Notes: generated from the sequence alone by a model not told the origin. Positions 34,096 to 47,150 are shown, numbered from the stretch's first letter. The stretch: DNA of 64,000 nucleotides from Quercus robur (GCF_932294415.1 NC_065542.1:46465942-46529941); one strand, 5' to 3'. Program-made: numbers and translations.

Positions 34096-35799
34096 TTTAA
34101 AATCTAGGACAAAAATTTGTCCCTAGACTCTGCAATCCTAGTAGATGATCTTACAGTAAAAACTTTATACTACATTAGAACTTCTAAACTCTTCAATATA
34201 TGAACGCCTTTACAGATAATTCACTGCAATCACAACCAGAACCTCCGACTCACTCTAAGAACTTATTGAAGGTTTTATTCATAGTAGCAAGTTTGTGATG
34301 ATTGCTATGGCTTCAACATTTTCTCCAAATGAACTTTAAATTTACTTTGAAACTCTTTGGTATGGTGAAATTGAGAGAACTTGCTTACAAAATCCCTAGC
34401 CACACAAATGAAGTTTTTCTCTCTCTAAAAAGCCTTCTAATATATGGCTTATAACATCCTTTAAATACTGATTTAAATGGATCTCGAATCAGGCTTTAAA
34501 TGGATAAGTTATAAGCTTTTCCGTGTTGCTAATTTTTGCTGAAAATGCAAAACTCAATAGATCAAGAGTTATCGAGCCAGCTATTGAGATTTACAAAAGG
34601 TGGCCTAAATGGATCCTGATAAATTGAGAGGTATTAAGGAGGTATCAATCTAGCTATTGAGGTACATGTTGGAAATGCACTTTTCACGAGTTTTTCCAAA
34701 GCAAACTTTGAGTCTTCAACTTGATTTTCAATTACAACTTTAAGTCACATCAAAACTCAATAAAATACACATAATTTGGCATGGTTTGACATTTGGCACA
34801 AAAGGCTATAATGTTTCACTAGGGAAACATAAAGATGATCAAAGGGGCACAAAGAATCCATAGACAAACATGAATAAATGACAACAAGTTATGGATAGTA
34901 AGGCGACAACATATGCAAAATATGAATGACATACACATGGCAAACAAATAAAACTCCCCTTATAAAGAGCAAGGGTGGTAAAAACAATTTTCTCCCATTT
35001 AAATTTGGAGAAAAGTATTTTGAGAAGATAATAAAAAAAAAAATGAAATTGCATTTAGAACACCAATATTCTCTCTTTTATTATATGCAAAGCTTGACAC
35101 TATGTGACCCGTGTACAGATGCATGTAAACACAGTCATGCATGATCACTTAAAACTATAAAATATAGTTCACAATGAAATAAAAATTCACGCATACAAGA
35201 GATTTTCATGCGTTAAAGTGTCTTGTAAACTTACATCAACCTCAAAAGTAGAGAGAGAAAAAAAAGAGTTAGAAAATAAACATTAACAAAATTCCAAGCA
35301 ATCAAAGAGTATTCTCCTTTTCTTTTTCATGGAGGTTTTCTTTGCATTTGCATATACTTTTTATCCACCCTATCTCTCCAAAAAAATATATAAATATATA
35401 TATATATATATTTTTCTTTTTTCTTTTTCCAACCCATATCTCCAATAAGCATGATTTTCTTTTTCGTAGATTTTCATATCTCACTATTTAAAATAGAACT
35501 AAAATGTGAGAAGGACATAGATTTTCTTCCTTTCCATCTAACACTGCATAATAATCATATAGCAGCATTAGTTTTGGAGAAATTTTGCTCACTGGCAATT
35601 ACTCATCCAGGCCTTCCACTTTGCGTCTCAAGGTACCATGAGTTGTCTCTAGAGATCAATATATAGTACTCTGGAGTACTTTTATGTGGCTAAGTATACG
35701 TTGGTTTTTACCTTTTCTTGTTATAGATGATATCGAAAAATTCACCTTCACTTTACCTTTTCTAGTGAAAGCTCACTTAGTGTGTAAAACACTAGTGAA
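34096..35799. other. Unclassified repetitive sequence right of the copia insertion
   Basis: Should continue the sequence broken at 25945. It includes ATCGAGCCAGCTATTGAG words (about 34570-34670), as in copia LTRs, and an (AT)n run at about 35392-35410. No gene or complete element boundary was found. Confidence 0.4.
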
Positions 35800-36729
35800 T
35801 GTTTAGACCCTCAATTACAAAATTACCAACACAAGTTTATACTCAAACAATATCTGTGCGGAATGATAAATATAAGCTATACCCAAATATTGCAAACTAT
35901 TCTAAGCCATAATTTAATCACAACACAACAGTAATTAAAAACAAAGAGTAAGAGTTAGAGAGAAACAAACACAAGATAATACTGGAACGTGTTATTGAAG
36001 AGGAAACCGAAGAACTCACCGAAAAACCTCTCCGCCACCCTCCAAGCAGTAAAATGATCCACTAGAAAATCAGTTAGGATACATGAATAGCAAGAAACCC
36101 TCCAAGCTTCTTGCATCAACCAAAATGAATTGGTTCTCTCTTGAACTGCTTCCCAAACACCAAGAACCTTCTCACTGATATGAGTATGGTGAGGTAAGGA
36201 TTTGGCTAAAGATCCTCTCAAGGGTATGACAATGGAGAGGGTGAGAGTAGAGGAATTAGGAGAATCAAGGATATAAGATTGTGGATAAATCAATCTTATT
36301 GTTCTCTAGGGTTTATCTCTCAAAATTTTCTCTGGAAGCTCTCAACATTTTGTGGGTATAAGGATATTTATAGTAGAGTATGAGAAAGAATGTGAAAATT
36401 CATATTTCAGCAAAACAGGGTGCACTGGTGAGTCACTCGCGATTGGGACAAGTCGTGAGTTCCAGTCGCCAGTTAATAAAATAGTCATACTGTACTTTTT
36501 GTCATGTAGTGATCCAGCTGTCCTGGCCCTTCAACTTCCTGCATGCGTCACACGTGTGCTGGATTCTAGCGAGCCACCACTCGTGAGTCAGTTGCAAGAA
36601 GCCTCTTCATGTATACACTTGATCAATTCTTCACACTTTCTTACACACAATCCTTACATTATTCCCACCTAAATACAGGGTTTCTAAATACTGAATTATA
36701 AGCAAATTTGGTACAAAATAAAGCCAACA
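35800..36729 (-). mobile_element. Probable solo copia-type LTR
   Basis: Minus strand begins TGTTGGCTTTATTTTG at 36729 and ends ...GGGTCTAAACA at 35800 (TG...CA). A TATA-like TATAAATATCC lies on the minus strand near 36365-36378. No matching 5-bp TSD was recognised (GTGAA on the left, CATAA on the right), so the ends or the solo status could be wrong. Confidence 0.55.
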
Positions 36730-38064
36730 CATAATTGAATAAATTCAACTTTACATCTAGTATATTTTGTGCGGGATGAGGGGGATTAAACACACTCAAA
36801 AAAATAATCATGTGCTTAAAGAGTTCTAGACACCTACCTAATTTTTTTTTCTAAAGTTAACTCAAGTATATTCTCATGTTCAAGTTATCACATTGAAGTG
36901 AAGTTTATGTTCTTATTCTTTCATTCTTTTACTCATATGAGAAACAAATATGTTCTTCTCTACTTCGTTTCCCCCTCTTAATTAAATTAACAAGAAAACA
37001 CTAGCTAGTTTGGGTTTCGTGGGCACGCACTCCACCCACCGCATCATCTCTGCTTGGCCTGAACTCAAGACCTTCCTCGCTTTTCTTGACACTATATGTG
37101 CTTTGCTTTTTCTTTTCTTTTTTCTTTTTTTTTAAATCACATTATTTTTCATTTCATTGGATTCGAATTTAAATCTCTCTCTCATAGTCTTATATTTCAT
37201 TGGATTCAAGTTTAAATTTGAATCCCAGAAATGGAAAATGATGAGTTCTTGTTCTAAGATTTTTTTTTTTTTTTTTTTTTCAATCGTTATTAGGTTAGGC
37301 ACGTTCAACCTTCTCCAAAAAAAAAAAGGTTAGGCACTTTCAATGTGTCGTTTATAAATATTTTTGGGTATCACAAGTTAATTATTTCAGGATGAGTTGT
37401 ATACTTCTAAAGCTAAAAGCACTTGTTTTTCGTATAAGGTTTAGGGAATAATAGACTTGGGTTTAATGTATATGTAACTTACAGTAGTTTTTCTTCCCCC
37501 CCCAAAAAAAAAAAAAAAAAAAAACAGTTCTTCTATAACCACACTATTAGTCATAATTTGCTGGGGTTGACTCGGTGTTAAAAAATTCACAATTATATTT
37601 AGATTCATCGCTTTTTCTACATCTCTCACCGTCCACCACGATGGAGTTTTGGAAAAAAATTTGTCAGAAGTTGGGTCCAACTTCAACTTATTGTTTTCTC
37701 TTTTTTTGAACTTTTAAGTATTATGAGATTTGATTGTGGGTTTTTACTTTATACTTTCTGCTAGCATATATTTTGGAATTGGGTTTGGTGTTAAATTAAC
37801 ATAAGGGTAAGATTTCAATGTGCTTATAATCACTTGATCTTGATTAGCGGACTTTTGAGAGTAGTGACCTGTAATTTATTTGGTAGGGTTTTTGCCATTT
37901 GGAGGTTTTTCCTATTACTCAACAAATCATTGTGTCAAATTTCATTTCTGTTGCACTCTAGATTAGAATTTTGATTTATTGATGCCTCCATGATATTATA
38001 TTTAATTTGACCTAATTAATCAACTTAAGTAAATTAACTGAGGTCAATCTATAACCTAACAAAA
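36730..38064. other. Intergenic, no gene recognised
   Basis: Includes poly-T (37261-37281) and C8A22-type (37497-37523) runs. ORFs are short and unconvincing. Confidence 0.5.
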
Positions 38065-38399
38065 ACTAACATTTAATTTTAAAGTAAAAAATGAAGAAGT
38101 TGTGGGTAATGGTTGGAAGTTGTAAAGAGACTCAATTAATCCTAATAGTCAAATTTTAGAAATATACATAATTAGACGATAATTTGGCATAATTGAATTG
38201 TAGACCATTTCCTAAAAAAAATGATTTAGGAAAATGGAAAGATTGGAAGTTGTAAAGATGCTCTATTAATCTCTAATAATCCACTTCTTTTTTCTTACAA
38301 AAACATGATAATTTAACATAATTGATCTAAAGACCATTACCTAAAAAAGTATAATTCAAAAAATAGAAAGATATATAGTTAGATAAAATCTATATATAT

Positions 38400-38520
38400 A
38401 TATATATATATATTAATAGGCAAAGCTAAAAGAGAGTTCAATTAGAATTTCAAATTAGAGTTCAATTTTGTACCGTGTATCCTAAATTACTTATTTTTAG
38501 AGAGAGTTTTGTTTCTTCAT
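38400..38520 (+). repeat. AT-rich repeat family copy within unit 2
   Basis: After an (AT)n run, carries TTAATAGGCAAAGCTAAAAG and AATTTTGTACCGTGTATCCT, related to 24870-25040 and 12500-12668. Confidence 0.45.
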
Positions 38521-39472
38521 TCTAGAATCAAATATGGGAACCACATCATAAATATTCATACAAGTGAGTTATTGAGTAAAAAACCAAAGATTCAAGAATA
38601 AATGAATTGTATTAAAAAAAAAAAAGTACTTCACAATAACAAAAGTTAACAAGTAATAAATAAATAAAAATAGACATGGACAGTTTACATTTTATACCTA
38701 ATAATATTTTTACAAGACTTTTTAAAGAGGAAATAAAATATAAGAATGACTATCAATAGTATTTAAATTATATATATAGGAATAATAATATGCATCTTAT
38801 TGTATATTTTTAAGTGTATCCATGTTTATACATATGGTTACAAGCTAGTTTGACATAAATGATGACAACAAATGTGAATTAAAGTGAAGTTAAAGCCATT
38901 AACTAAAAAATATGTAATATTGATGACAAAAAATGTGAATTAAAGTGATTTAAAGCATTTTAACTAAAAAATATGTAATATTGATGACAACATATGTGAA
39001 CTAAAGTGACTTTAAAGCCATTAACTAAAAAATATGTAATATAGAAGACACATGGCAAAGAAATTAATATGTACCAATAAATGTTTGTCACATGGTGTTA
39101 TCTTTCCATATCATTACAAATAGATGGAGGGAGTTACAAAAGAGTGCATGTGTTATTGTTTTATGCATTGTCAAAAGGACATGTGTTACCATAGTGCGTA
39201 TCTTCTAATTTGAATATTAAACTTTTATAATATATTATAAACAGATACTGATTTTTGTACAACTAAGAGAAAGCTTGGATCTTTCAAAAAAATAAATAGA
39301 AAAAGAAAAAGCCTTGCCAACACTTTAATACCTCGTAGCTTTTGTTCGCCGTTAAAGCATTAACTAAATGGACATTGCTATAAATTATAAGAACCGCACT
39401 TCGTATATTACTAGGAAAATTTGTCCACGCTTTAATTTTAATTATTTTCAGTGGGAAGAAATTAAGTAATCC

Positions 39473-40860
39473 TAAGCCCTTGTTTGGGATGAGAGAAAGG
39501 AATGATGTTAGGTTCTAAAGTCTTAGGATTTTATGTATTTAGAACTCTAATTTGTATTGTTGACAAACCATGATCAAAACAATGTGTTTAGAAATGTTTT
39601 AGACTAGCTCAAAGTTGTGCATTTATGTAAAATTGGAATCGAGTTAAAGCAGGAAAGCATCGTGCCTTTTGGCCTGGCTCGATCGATCGAAAGACAGGCT
39701 CGATCAATCGAAGCTTGGACATAATGATTTTCTGCAGATTTTTCCAACTCAGCCCTAGGTGTTTTAAAATGTTTTTAGGGTTTCTTATTTGTCCTAAGTA
39801 TAAAGGGCAAACCCTAGCCACATTTTAGCTTTGCTCATAATTGCGGTTTGTGTAAATCTCTTGTGAGATTTAGAGCTTTTCTTTACACAAACTTAGAGTT
39901 TTCAAGGAGAAGATTTATCTACACCTTGATGATTAATTCAGTTGCTGCCATTGAAGTTTAAAGAAAACACAAGCGGGGTGTGTTTTTATCTAGTGGTGAA
40001 TCCAAGAAAGAAGGAATCCGTGGATTCGGAGCTTGCACGTGGTCATGTCAGTAAGTTCTACTGGTTGGTAGCAATAAGAAGTCGAGCGTGGGGGCTTGTA
40101 AGTCTTATTGTATGAACTTCGATTCTTTCAAGATAGTGGATTCAAGTTTACCTTGAGGATAATTAGGTCAAATCCTCCCTAGGTTTTTACCGGTTTGGTT
40201 TCCTAGGTGATCATATCTTGTGTTATTTATTTTCCGCTGCTATGCATGATATGATTGTTTGATTGTGATAACCAAGACCTGGAATTTGGACTAAGTAATA
40301 ACTTGGCTAATTAACTAGGTTAATCCAATTGTGTTTTAAGGGGTCTAAAAACTATTAAATGAAATTGATAATTTTAAAATATTCTTTCATTCCCTTATTT
40401 GGAAATTTTAATGAAGGAAATGGAAAGTTTAATCGCTTTTTAAAAATTTAAGTGGGAAATAATGTAATTGGTAGAGAATAATACTCATTACTCTTTATTT
40501 CCTCAAATTTTCAAATTTACGTCACCCCAAAATTGTAAGGAATTGGAGGGAATGACATTATATTTAATGAATTTTTTTAGTAAAACTCCCAAAATACCCT
40601 TATATATTTAGCCATCTATTTTTAAATTAAGGGTCTAATAGTAATATTGTCATAAAATAATTTCATTTTTTTTCCTCTATTACTCCGAAAGAAGGTTACT
40701 TACCTCATACTTCTTTTCATTCTTTCATTTTAGAACATCAAAATAAGGTTACTTAATTTCATTCCATTCATTTTTTTTTTTCCATTCATTTTCCGTATAT
40801 AAATACATTATATTTCATTTCATTCTCTCCCATTCCCTTATGAACTCACAAACGAAACCT
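39473..40860. mobile_element. MITE-like insertion in the promoter of protease copy 2, itself split by a solo LTR
   Basis: Copies 3 and 4 run from the conserved upstream block straight into the TATA region. In copy 2 they are separated by about 1.39 kb beginning GCCCTTGTTTGGGATGAGAG and ending CTCACAAACGAAACCTT, loosely inverted. After removal of the solo LTR (39506-40357) about 535 bp remains, with ATTCCCTT/AAGGGAATG words. Exact ends uncertain by a few bases. Confidence 0.6.
39506..40357 (+). mobile_element. Solo LTR, 852 bp, nested in the copy-2 promoter MITE
   Basis: Starts TGTTAGGTTCTAAAG and ends CTAAAAACTATTA (last bases decayed from the usual CA). 5-bp TSD AATGA at 39501-39505 and 40358-40362. 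Removal gives a smooth GAGAAAGGAATGAAATTG join. Contains GATCGATCGAAAGACAGG and GATCAATCGAAGC words typical of a copia LTR. Confidence 0.75.
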
Positions 40861-40892
40861 TACTACGTCTATGAATCTAGAATATTTGTGTT

Positions 40893-40900
40893 TATGTAAG
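40893..40900 (+). promoter_or_regulatory. Degenerate TATA box of protease copy 2
   Basis: TATGTAAG stands where copies 3 and 4 have TATATAAG. The upstream conserved block is about 1.4 kb further away because of the nested insertions. Confidence 0.45.
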
Positions 40901-40989
40901 AACAAGAACAGTATACATGAAACCCGAGTAGCCACAAAGGAGAAAACATATTCATTAGTTGAGAGCAGAGCAATATCGTCGCTGTAGCC

Positions 40990-42334
40990 ATGGCTGTTGT
41001 TTTCAATCTCTTCTTTCTTGCATCACTTTGCTATGCTTCACTACTAGTATTACATCCTTAGCCACCGATAGTCCCACCATCACAAAACCTAAGCGGTTGG
41101 TCACCTAACTCCTTCACCATAACTCAATTTACTCCCCATATTATAACCCTAAGGACACCATAGCAGACCGAGCTAGACGTGCTATAGACAGTTCAAATGC
41201 TCGTTTAGACTACATATGGAAGGAGATTCAAGGGGTTTCTCTAGACACAGATGATGTGCGCTCTAGTGTTACTGCTGAGACTAAGCATCAAGGATTTATG
41301 GCAAATATATCCATTGGTTCACCTCCTATTCCACACCTCCTAATTATGGACACAGGTAGTAGTGTATCGTGGACTGAGTGTCAGCCCTGCATTCACTGTT
41401 TTACCCAAGCTCTTCCAATTTTTAATCCACCCCAGTCGGCCACGTATAGATTATTACCCTGTTCGTCTCCCATATGCCATCAAGCTCCTAGTATGATTGG
41501 TCCAGCTTCACGTTGTGAATTCGAACTGCGATACGGTGATGGCACCACTGTATCTGGGTATTTGAGCACTGAAAAGATCACCTTTGAGACTTCTGATGAA
41601 GGAATAACGTCGGTACCCAATTTAGTTTTTGGTTATGCAACTAACGTGGGGGGTAACTTGGGTGGCCAAACCAGCGGAGTACTTGGTCTTGGCGCAAAGA
41701 TGACATCATTGGTGAATCAACAGGGTTCTAAATTCTCCTACTGCTTTGGTTCTATATGGGATCTTCAATATAGTCATAATCAATTGATTATTGGAGATGG
41801 AGCTGTAATAGAAGGCCCTTCTACCCCAATTACAATTGTTGGTAGCTATTATTATGTAACTTTAGATAGCATCAGAGTGGGTGAGAAAAAGCTAGATATT
41901 TCACCTCAAGTGTTTAAAGTGACTAAAGAGGGCACAGGTGGAATCGTTATTGATTCAGGTGCAACACTTACTTCTCTACCAAAAGCTGCATTTGATCCAT
42001 TAAAAGATGAAGTACTAAGCTTGATGGATGACTTGGTACAGTACGTCGGAACGCTCAGTTCATGTCCTTGCTTCTGGGGGGTTATTGATCGTGACCTTGT
42101 TGGGTTTCCAGTGGTTACCTTTACCTTCGCAAATGGGGTTGGCTTGGCTTTAGATGTAAAGAGCTTTTTTACCCCTGCAGGTCCACACAAATTTTGCATG
42201 GCTGTGGCTCTGAGTACTGTCGCCAACTTGACATTAATTGGAGTATTGGCTCAACAAAGTTATAATATTGTGCCTATGACCTTGCTAGGAATATAGTTTC
42301 CATACAACGGATAGACTGTGCACTCTTAGAGTGC
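40990..42334 (+). pseudogene. CDR1-like aspartic protease, copy 2, pseudogene
   Basis: Aligned with copy 3, the signal-peptide region lacks 4 bp net, which frameshifts it into a stop. At 41106-41108 a CAA/AAA codon has become TAA. The open part (41256-42296, 346 codons) keeps DTGSS, YGDG and DSGAT, but the conserved GC(A) cysteine before the Gly-rich turn is Tyr (VFGYATN). A 2-bp insertion near 42269-42272 shifts the frame before the C-terminal block, and the normal stop TGA is TGC at 42332-42334. The antisense LINE tail follows. At least four independent lesions leave little doubt that it is dead. Confidence 0.92.
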
Positions 42335-42418
42335 GATGTTATTTATGTTTTTAAATTTTCGAAAGTTTCTATAATAAGATCTTATTTTTCTTTATTTTTC
42401 ATATTTGGGGGAGTTGGT

Positions 42419-42665
42419 ATTTTTTTTTTTTTTTTTGGGAAGAAGGTTGTAGATTCCATTAAAGAGAAGCCAAATCAGCTAGGAGTACAGCATTGAGGTG
42501 TGGAGGAACATCCTTCATCCACACCGAAAAACATCCTTCATCCACACCGAAAAACTTAGCTACAAAATTGTTTGTACAGTGTATGTGAGAGAAGCCAAGT
42601 GTTTGAAATGTCCCTACAGTCATCTTTGCTTCATAAATCAAATTAATTACCATAGGTGGCCAAAG
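42419..42665 (-). mobile_element. Antisense LINE tail, unit 2
   Basis: Poly-T (42419-42437), then the same order as in units 1 and 4 (GATTCCATTAAAG, TAGGAGTACAGCATTGAGG, ACCATAGGTGG). A 23-bp segment (ACATCCTTCATCCACACCGA) is tandemly doubled at about 42510-42555. It ends at 42665, where the unit is cut, before the RNase H core seen in units 1 and 4. Confidence 0.75.
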
Positions 42666-43303
42666 AAAAAAAGAAGAGTAAGAGGAGAGGAGGAAGATAA
42701 AAGAGAATAAAAATGAATTTTTAGTAGTAGTGAGATAAAACGTCTCACTAGTTGTAGCGAGTCAAAATTAAATGTTAAATTTTTATGGTAATTTGTTGAA
42801 ACTGATGCGTGAGCTTTTTGTGGGTTTTTAGCAACATTTTTAACCTCACGCTAGTTTGTTGAGGCTAATGTGAATGCTCTTAGATTAAAGAAGTACCTAT
42901 TAATTTTCCATTCCAAATGTTCCTTACTTCTCTTGGCATATACTCCATCCCAAGAACAAAGTGAGTCAAGTTTAGAGGGTGTCCAACTTGGAATCAAACA
43001 TTTAATTTTAATGGAAAAAATGAATTGACGTTCTGGGTAATGTTTGGAAGTTGTAAAGAGACTCAATTAATACCAATAGTCAATTTTTTAGAAAGATACA
43101 TAATTGGCTAATAATTTGGCATAATTGAATTGTAGACCATTACCTAAAAAAAAAAAAAAAATTATGAAAATGGAAAGATTGGAAGTTGTAAAGAGGCTCA
43201 ATTAATCTCTAATAATCCACTTCTTTTTTCTTCTAAAAAATTATAATATAACATAATTGATGTACCATTACCTAAAGAGATATAATTCAAAAAATAGAAA
43301 GAT
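42666..43303. other. Junction of units 2 and 3 and upstream part of unit 3
   Basis: 42666-42889 is unrelated to the units (purine-rich, then an element-like stretch with GTGAGATAAAACGTCTCAC). From 42890 the text matches 53160 onward of unit 4 (AAAGTGAGTCAAGTTTAGAG). No gene. Confidence 0.55.
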
Positions 43304-43475
43304 ACCACTGCACACTCTTGGAGCAATGGCCACTCCATAAGTATAAATACTTATGGGGTGTCGAGGGAGGAAGGGCCGGGATTTAAGTTTGTAGGAGAGA
43401 GTTTCACAAACATATACACTTAGATCAGGCTAGAATAAAATTTCAACCTTATATAAAAATAAATAAATAAATAAA
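43304..43475 (+). mobile_element. tRNA-related SINE at the site shared by units 3 and 4
   Basis: Starts ACCACTGCACACTCTTGG, with GCAATGGCCACTCC (A-box region), GTATAAATACTTATGGGGTG and an AAATAAATAAATAAA tail. Same family as 49801-49980. Unit 4 has a decayed copy at the same place (53418). Unit 2 is empty there (AAATAGAAAGATATATAGTT, about 38365). Confidence 0.75.
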
Positions 43476-43714
43476 GTTATATAATTAGATAAAATTTCAC
43501 ATAAATGATAACAAATGTGAATTAAAATGACATTAAAGCCATTAACTAAAAAATAAGTAGTATTGATGACAAAAAATTTGAATTAAAGTGATGTTAATGA
43601 TAGACTTAAATGAAAACCAATAAGAAATTGGTCACATTAACCGTTTGTAAAAATATTGTAAAATAGTCTATGGTTGTAGCAATACTCTTAAAAAATATGG
43701 CAATAATAATATAT

Positions 43715-46065
43715 AATACTTGGAAATTTTGATGAGAAAAATGGGGTTTTGTGAACAATGGATAGGCCTAATCATGGTGTGTGTGAAAACAGTCACTTAT
43801 TCTATATTAGTGAATGGAAAACCGAAAGGCTTGATTCATCCTTCAAGGGGTCTTAGGCAAGGGGATCCCTTATCTCCTTTCCTTTTCCTCTTGTGCACTG
43901 AGGCTCTACATGGCCTTATTAAAAACTAAGCAAACGAGTTCAGTTTGTGTAGAAATGGACCCAAGCTAACCCATTTGTTTTTTGCAGATGATAGCCTTTT
44001 GTTTTGTAGGGCAAACTCCAGAGAATGCACCAAGGTGATGGACTTGTTATCTATGTACGAAGATGTCTTAGGCCAAAAAATAAACGAAGACAAAACAACT
44101 CTTTTCTTCAGCAAATTCGTAACTGAAGCTGATAGACAGATCATAAAAGGAGTCCTTGGGGTTCGTGAGATTAAACATTATGAAAAATATTTGGGGTTGC
44201 CATCTTTGACGGGAAAAGGAAAAAAGGCAAGTTTTAATTATATCAAAGAGAGAGTGTGGAGGAAATTGCAAGGATGGGAAGGAAAACTCCTTTCCCAAGC
44301 TGGTAGAGAGGTTCTCATCAAAGCGGTGATCTAAGCCATTCCAACCTATGCTATGGGTTGTTTTAAATTACCCATCGGGCTGTGTAATGAAATTGAGGTG
44401 ATGACAAGAAAGTTTTGGTGGGGACAAAGGGGAGACAAAAGAAAAATTCATTGGTTAAAATGGAGTGAGATGACCAAGTCCAAAAATGAGGGCAGAATGG
44501 GCTTTCGTGACTTAGCTCTACACAATGACTCTCTCTTGGCCAAGCAAGCGTGGCGTTTATTGCAAGATCAATCCTCTTTATTTTACAAGGTCTTTAAACC
44601 ACGTTTTTTTCCTAATTGCTCTATCATGGAGGCGGAGGAATCTAGTCATGGTTCATATGCTTGGAGGAGCATATTATATGGCCGTGATGTTATCAAACAG
44701 GGTGCTTGTTGGAGAATTGGTACAGGGCAGAAAGTTTAGATCTGGCAACACACTTGGCTGCCATCTAAACCTCCTACCCGTGCCCTATCACCTACTCTAG
44801 AGGGTTGGGAAGACACCACAGTAGATGTCCTCATAAATGAAGAGAACTGGACCTGGAATGATGAAGTAATAGCTGGTTTATTTGCACCTGAAGAAGCTCA
44901 GCTCATAAAGAGAATTCCTCTCTAAAAACACCCAACAGAAGATAAGTTGTACTGGCTGTGGACCCAAAATGGCCAATATTCTTGCAAGTCTGGATACTAG
45001 TTTTTGAAGATGGAAGAAGAAGAGTTTAGACATGAGGCAACACAAAATGGTGAAAAGAATCTGTGGAGAAGCATCTGGGGTTTGCGGGTTCCGAACAAAG
45101 TTAAGAATTTCCTGTGGCGTGTCTGTCGTGATGCCATTCCCACAAAATCAAACCTAAAGCGGAGACACATGCAAATTGACTCACTGTGTGAACGGTGCTG
45201 GAAGGAAGAAGAAACTACTCTACATGTGCTGTGGTCATGCAGCAAACTTAGCTTAGTATGGTCTCTTTCTCAATGGAGTTCAAGGCAAATCTCAGGTGTG
45301 ACAAATTTCAAGGAACTGCTGTCATGGATCCTCAACAATCAAAGCAACCTAGAGCTATTTGGGATGATAACTTGGGGGATTTGGAATCAGCGAAATCAAG
45401 TTTGTAACCACCAACCTTGCTGCACTTCAGACCAGCTTGTACCGCAGGCAAAAGGAAGGCTAGATGAATTTTTGGCCGTGTTACCACCTATACCTGCAGC
45501 AGAACCGAAACCACAGGCAGTATGGAAGCCTCCAGATGGAAGGATGGTCAAAATAAGCTTTGACGAAGCAATATTCAAGACTGAAAACAGAAGTGGGATC
45601 GGTGTTGTAGTACGAGATCACACAGGTGCTGTCCTAGTGTCCATGGCTCAAAGCTTCTCCCCAGCACTCACACCAGTGGAAATTGAAGCTGTTGCTGCAG
45701 CACAGGCATTGGAGTTTAGACTGGAAACAAGTTTGGTTGAAGCTATATTGGAAGCAGATTCCAAGCTAATTATGAATTCTTTGAAGTCAGGAGGTGGTAC
45801 AATAGCTTCGGTGCAACCGCTTGTTCAGGATGCTATCATTTTTTCAAATTCTTACACAAAATTGCTATACTCTCATTGTAGAAGAGATGGCAATAAGTTG
45901 GCACATAGTCTAGCTAGATATTAGATTAATATTTCTGACTATGTTGTATGGATGGAGGAAGTTCCTCAGTCTTTATTTTCTGTAGCTCAAAATGATTTGA
46001 CCACTTTGGCAAATCAAGTTCAATAAAATCCCTACGTTCATTCTCAAAAAAAAAAAAAAAAAATA
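43715..46065 (+). mobile_element. 5'-truncated LINE (L1-type) inserted in unit 3
   Basis: Starts inside RT and ends in a poly-A run (46047-46063). Unit 4 reads through this position (about 53858-53880) without it, so the insertion came after the 3/4 split or was lost from unit 4. The precise TSD is unclear. Confidence 0.88.
43720..45924 (+). pseudogene. LINE ORF2 remnant: RT, zf-RVT, RNase H
   Basis: Four nearly contiguous frames. 43720-44334 has GLRQGDPLSPFLFLLCTEAL and an intact HLFFADDSLLFC, split by one stop at 43927-43929. 44353-44739 has FWWGQRGDKRKIHWL and LLAKQAWRLL. 45004-45924 (306 codons) has WRSIWGLRVPNKVKNFLWR, a zinc-binding cluster (CERCW..LHVLWSC) and the RNase H piece VVRDHTGAVL, EIEAVAAAQALEF and ILEADSKLI. 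Few lesions, so it is younger than the LINE at 12675-19556, but 5'-truncated. Confidence 0.88.
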
Positions 46066-46634
46066 GAAATTTAATTATAACATTTTTTTTTCCTGCTTCT
46101 TCACCTCAAACATTGTTAACAAAAAAATAATGGTTTTTTTTTTCCCTGTTTCTTCACCTCAATTTTTATTTTCAATCATTTATTTATTTATTAAATCTTA
46201 TAATTAGAATTTAAAAGAGTATTTAAACAAGTTTATAGTAGATATTTATTTAAAAGTGAAATATATATTATTAACACATGACAAAGAAATTAACATGTAC
46301 CAGTAATTGCCTACTACACAATGTCATCTTTTCATATCATTACAAATAGATGAGGGGAGTTACAAAAGGTTGTATGTGTCATTGTTTTATGCATTGTCAA
46401 AAGGACACATGTCACTTTAATGTGTATTCTCCAGTTTGAAAATCTAACTTTTGTAGCATATTATATATAGATAGATAGATTGTGATTTTTGTATCACTTC
46501 AAAAAAGCTTGGATCATTTAAAAATAAAAAGAAAAAAGAAATAGAAAAAAAAAAAAAAAAAAAAAAACATGCCAACACTTTAAAACATCTTAGCTTTTGT
46601 TCACCGTTAAGGCGTTAACTAAAAGGACATTGCA
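46066..46634. other. Upstream part of unit 3, no gene
   Basis: Matches unit 4 at about 53880-54660 (minus the solo LTR there) and unit 2 at about 39040-39380: TTCTTCACCTCAA, GACATGTG-type and GCCAACACTTTAAAAC blocks. Confidence 0.6.
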
Positions 46635-47150
46635 CTAAGAGCATGTTCGATAGATTGTAATAGGCAATGTAATGTAATAGTTATTCTCATGGTTTAATAA
46701 TTTTTTAATTTGGTCATGTTTTTATTACAGTCTTCTAAAAAAAATATTTTTATTACAAAAAATAATCATTTATTATGAATAGTTATTCCTCAAAATGAGG
46801 AATAACTACTTCTCTCTCAAAGGGTTGTAATATTTATTCATTAGTAGATGCAATAATTTTTTGAATTAATATATTCCCAAATAAACATTCTTTTCATATA
46901 CACATTACAATTATAAAAATAAAAAATGGTAAAAAAAATAACTTATCTTTCCCTCAAATTTAAAAATATTATTTTTAAGGAAATATAATTGTATAAGTAA
47001 GATATTTTAAAATAAATCTTAAATTTTATTCTAATGTTACAACTCATATCCAAACTTATGAATATGTTTAGGTATTCCATTGCACACATTTTATTTTCAA
47101 TAAAAAATATTACAATTTATGTTGTAATCTTTAGTGTAACAAATATGCAT
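46635..47150. mobile_element. MITE shared by units 3 and 4, copy in unit 3
   Basis: Begins GAGCATGTTCGATAGATTGT and ends near ACAAATATGCATACC. In unit 4 the ends are clearer: GCATGTTTGGTAGATTG and ACCAAACATGC. Unit 2 joins GGACATTGCT directly to ATAAATTATAAGAACC and is empty. Noncoding, AT-rich. Confidence 0.7.

Larger units (their letters stand above)
38065..42665 (+). repeat. Protease duplication unit 2
   Basis: Shares with units 3 and 4 the far upstream text (ATTTAATTTTAAAG, GGTTGGAAGTTGTAAAGAGA, GTGAATTAAAGTGA repeats), the GCCAACACTTTAA...CTTAGC/CGTAGC block, the gene and the LINE tail. It lacks the SINE and the MITE that units 3 and 4 share. GATGACAACAAATGTGAATT is repeated three times at 38859-39030. 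Confidence 0.75.

Noticed and set aside
34926..35666. Several 60-72 codon ORFs
   Set aside because: Low-complexity or AT-rich, on both strands, with no supporting features.
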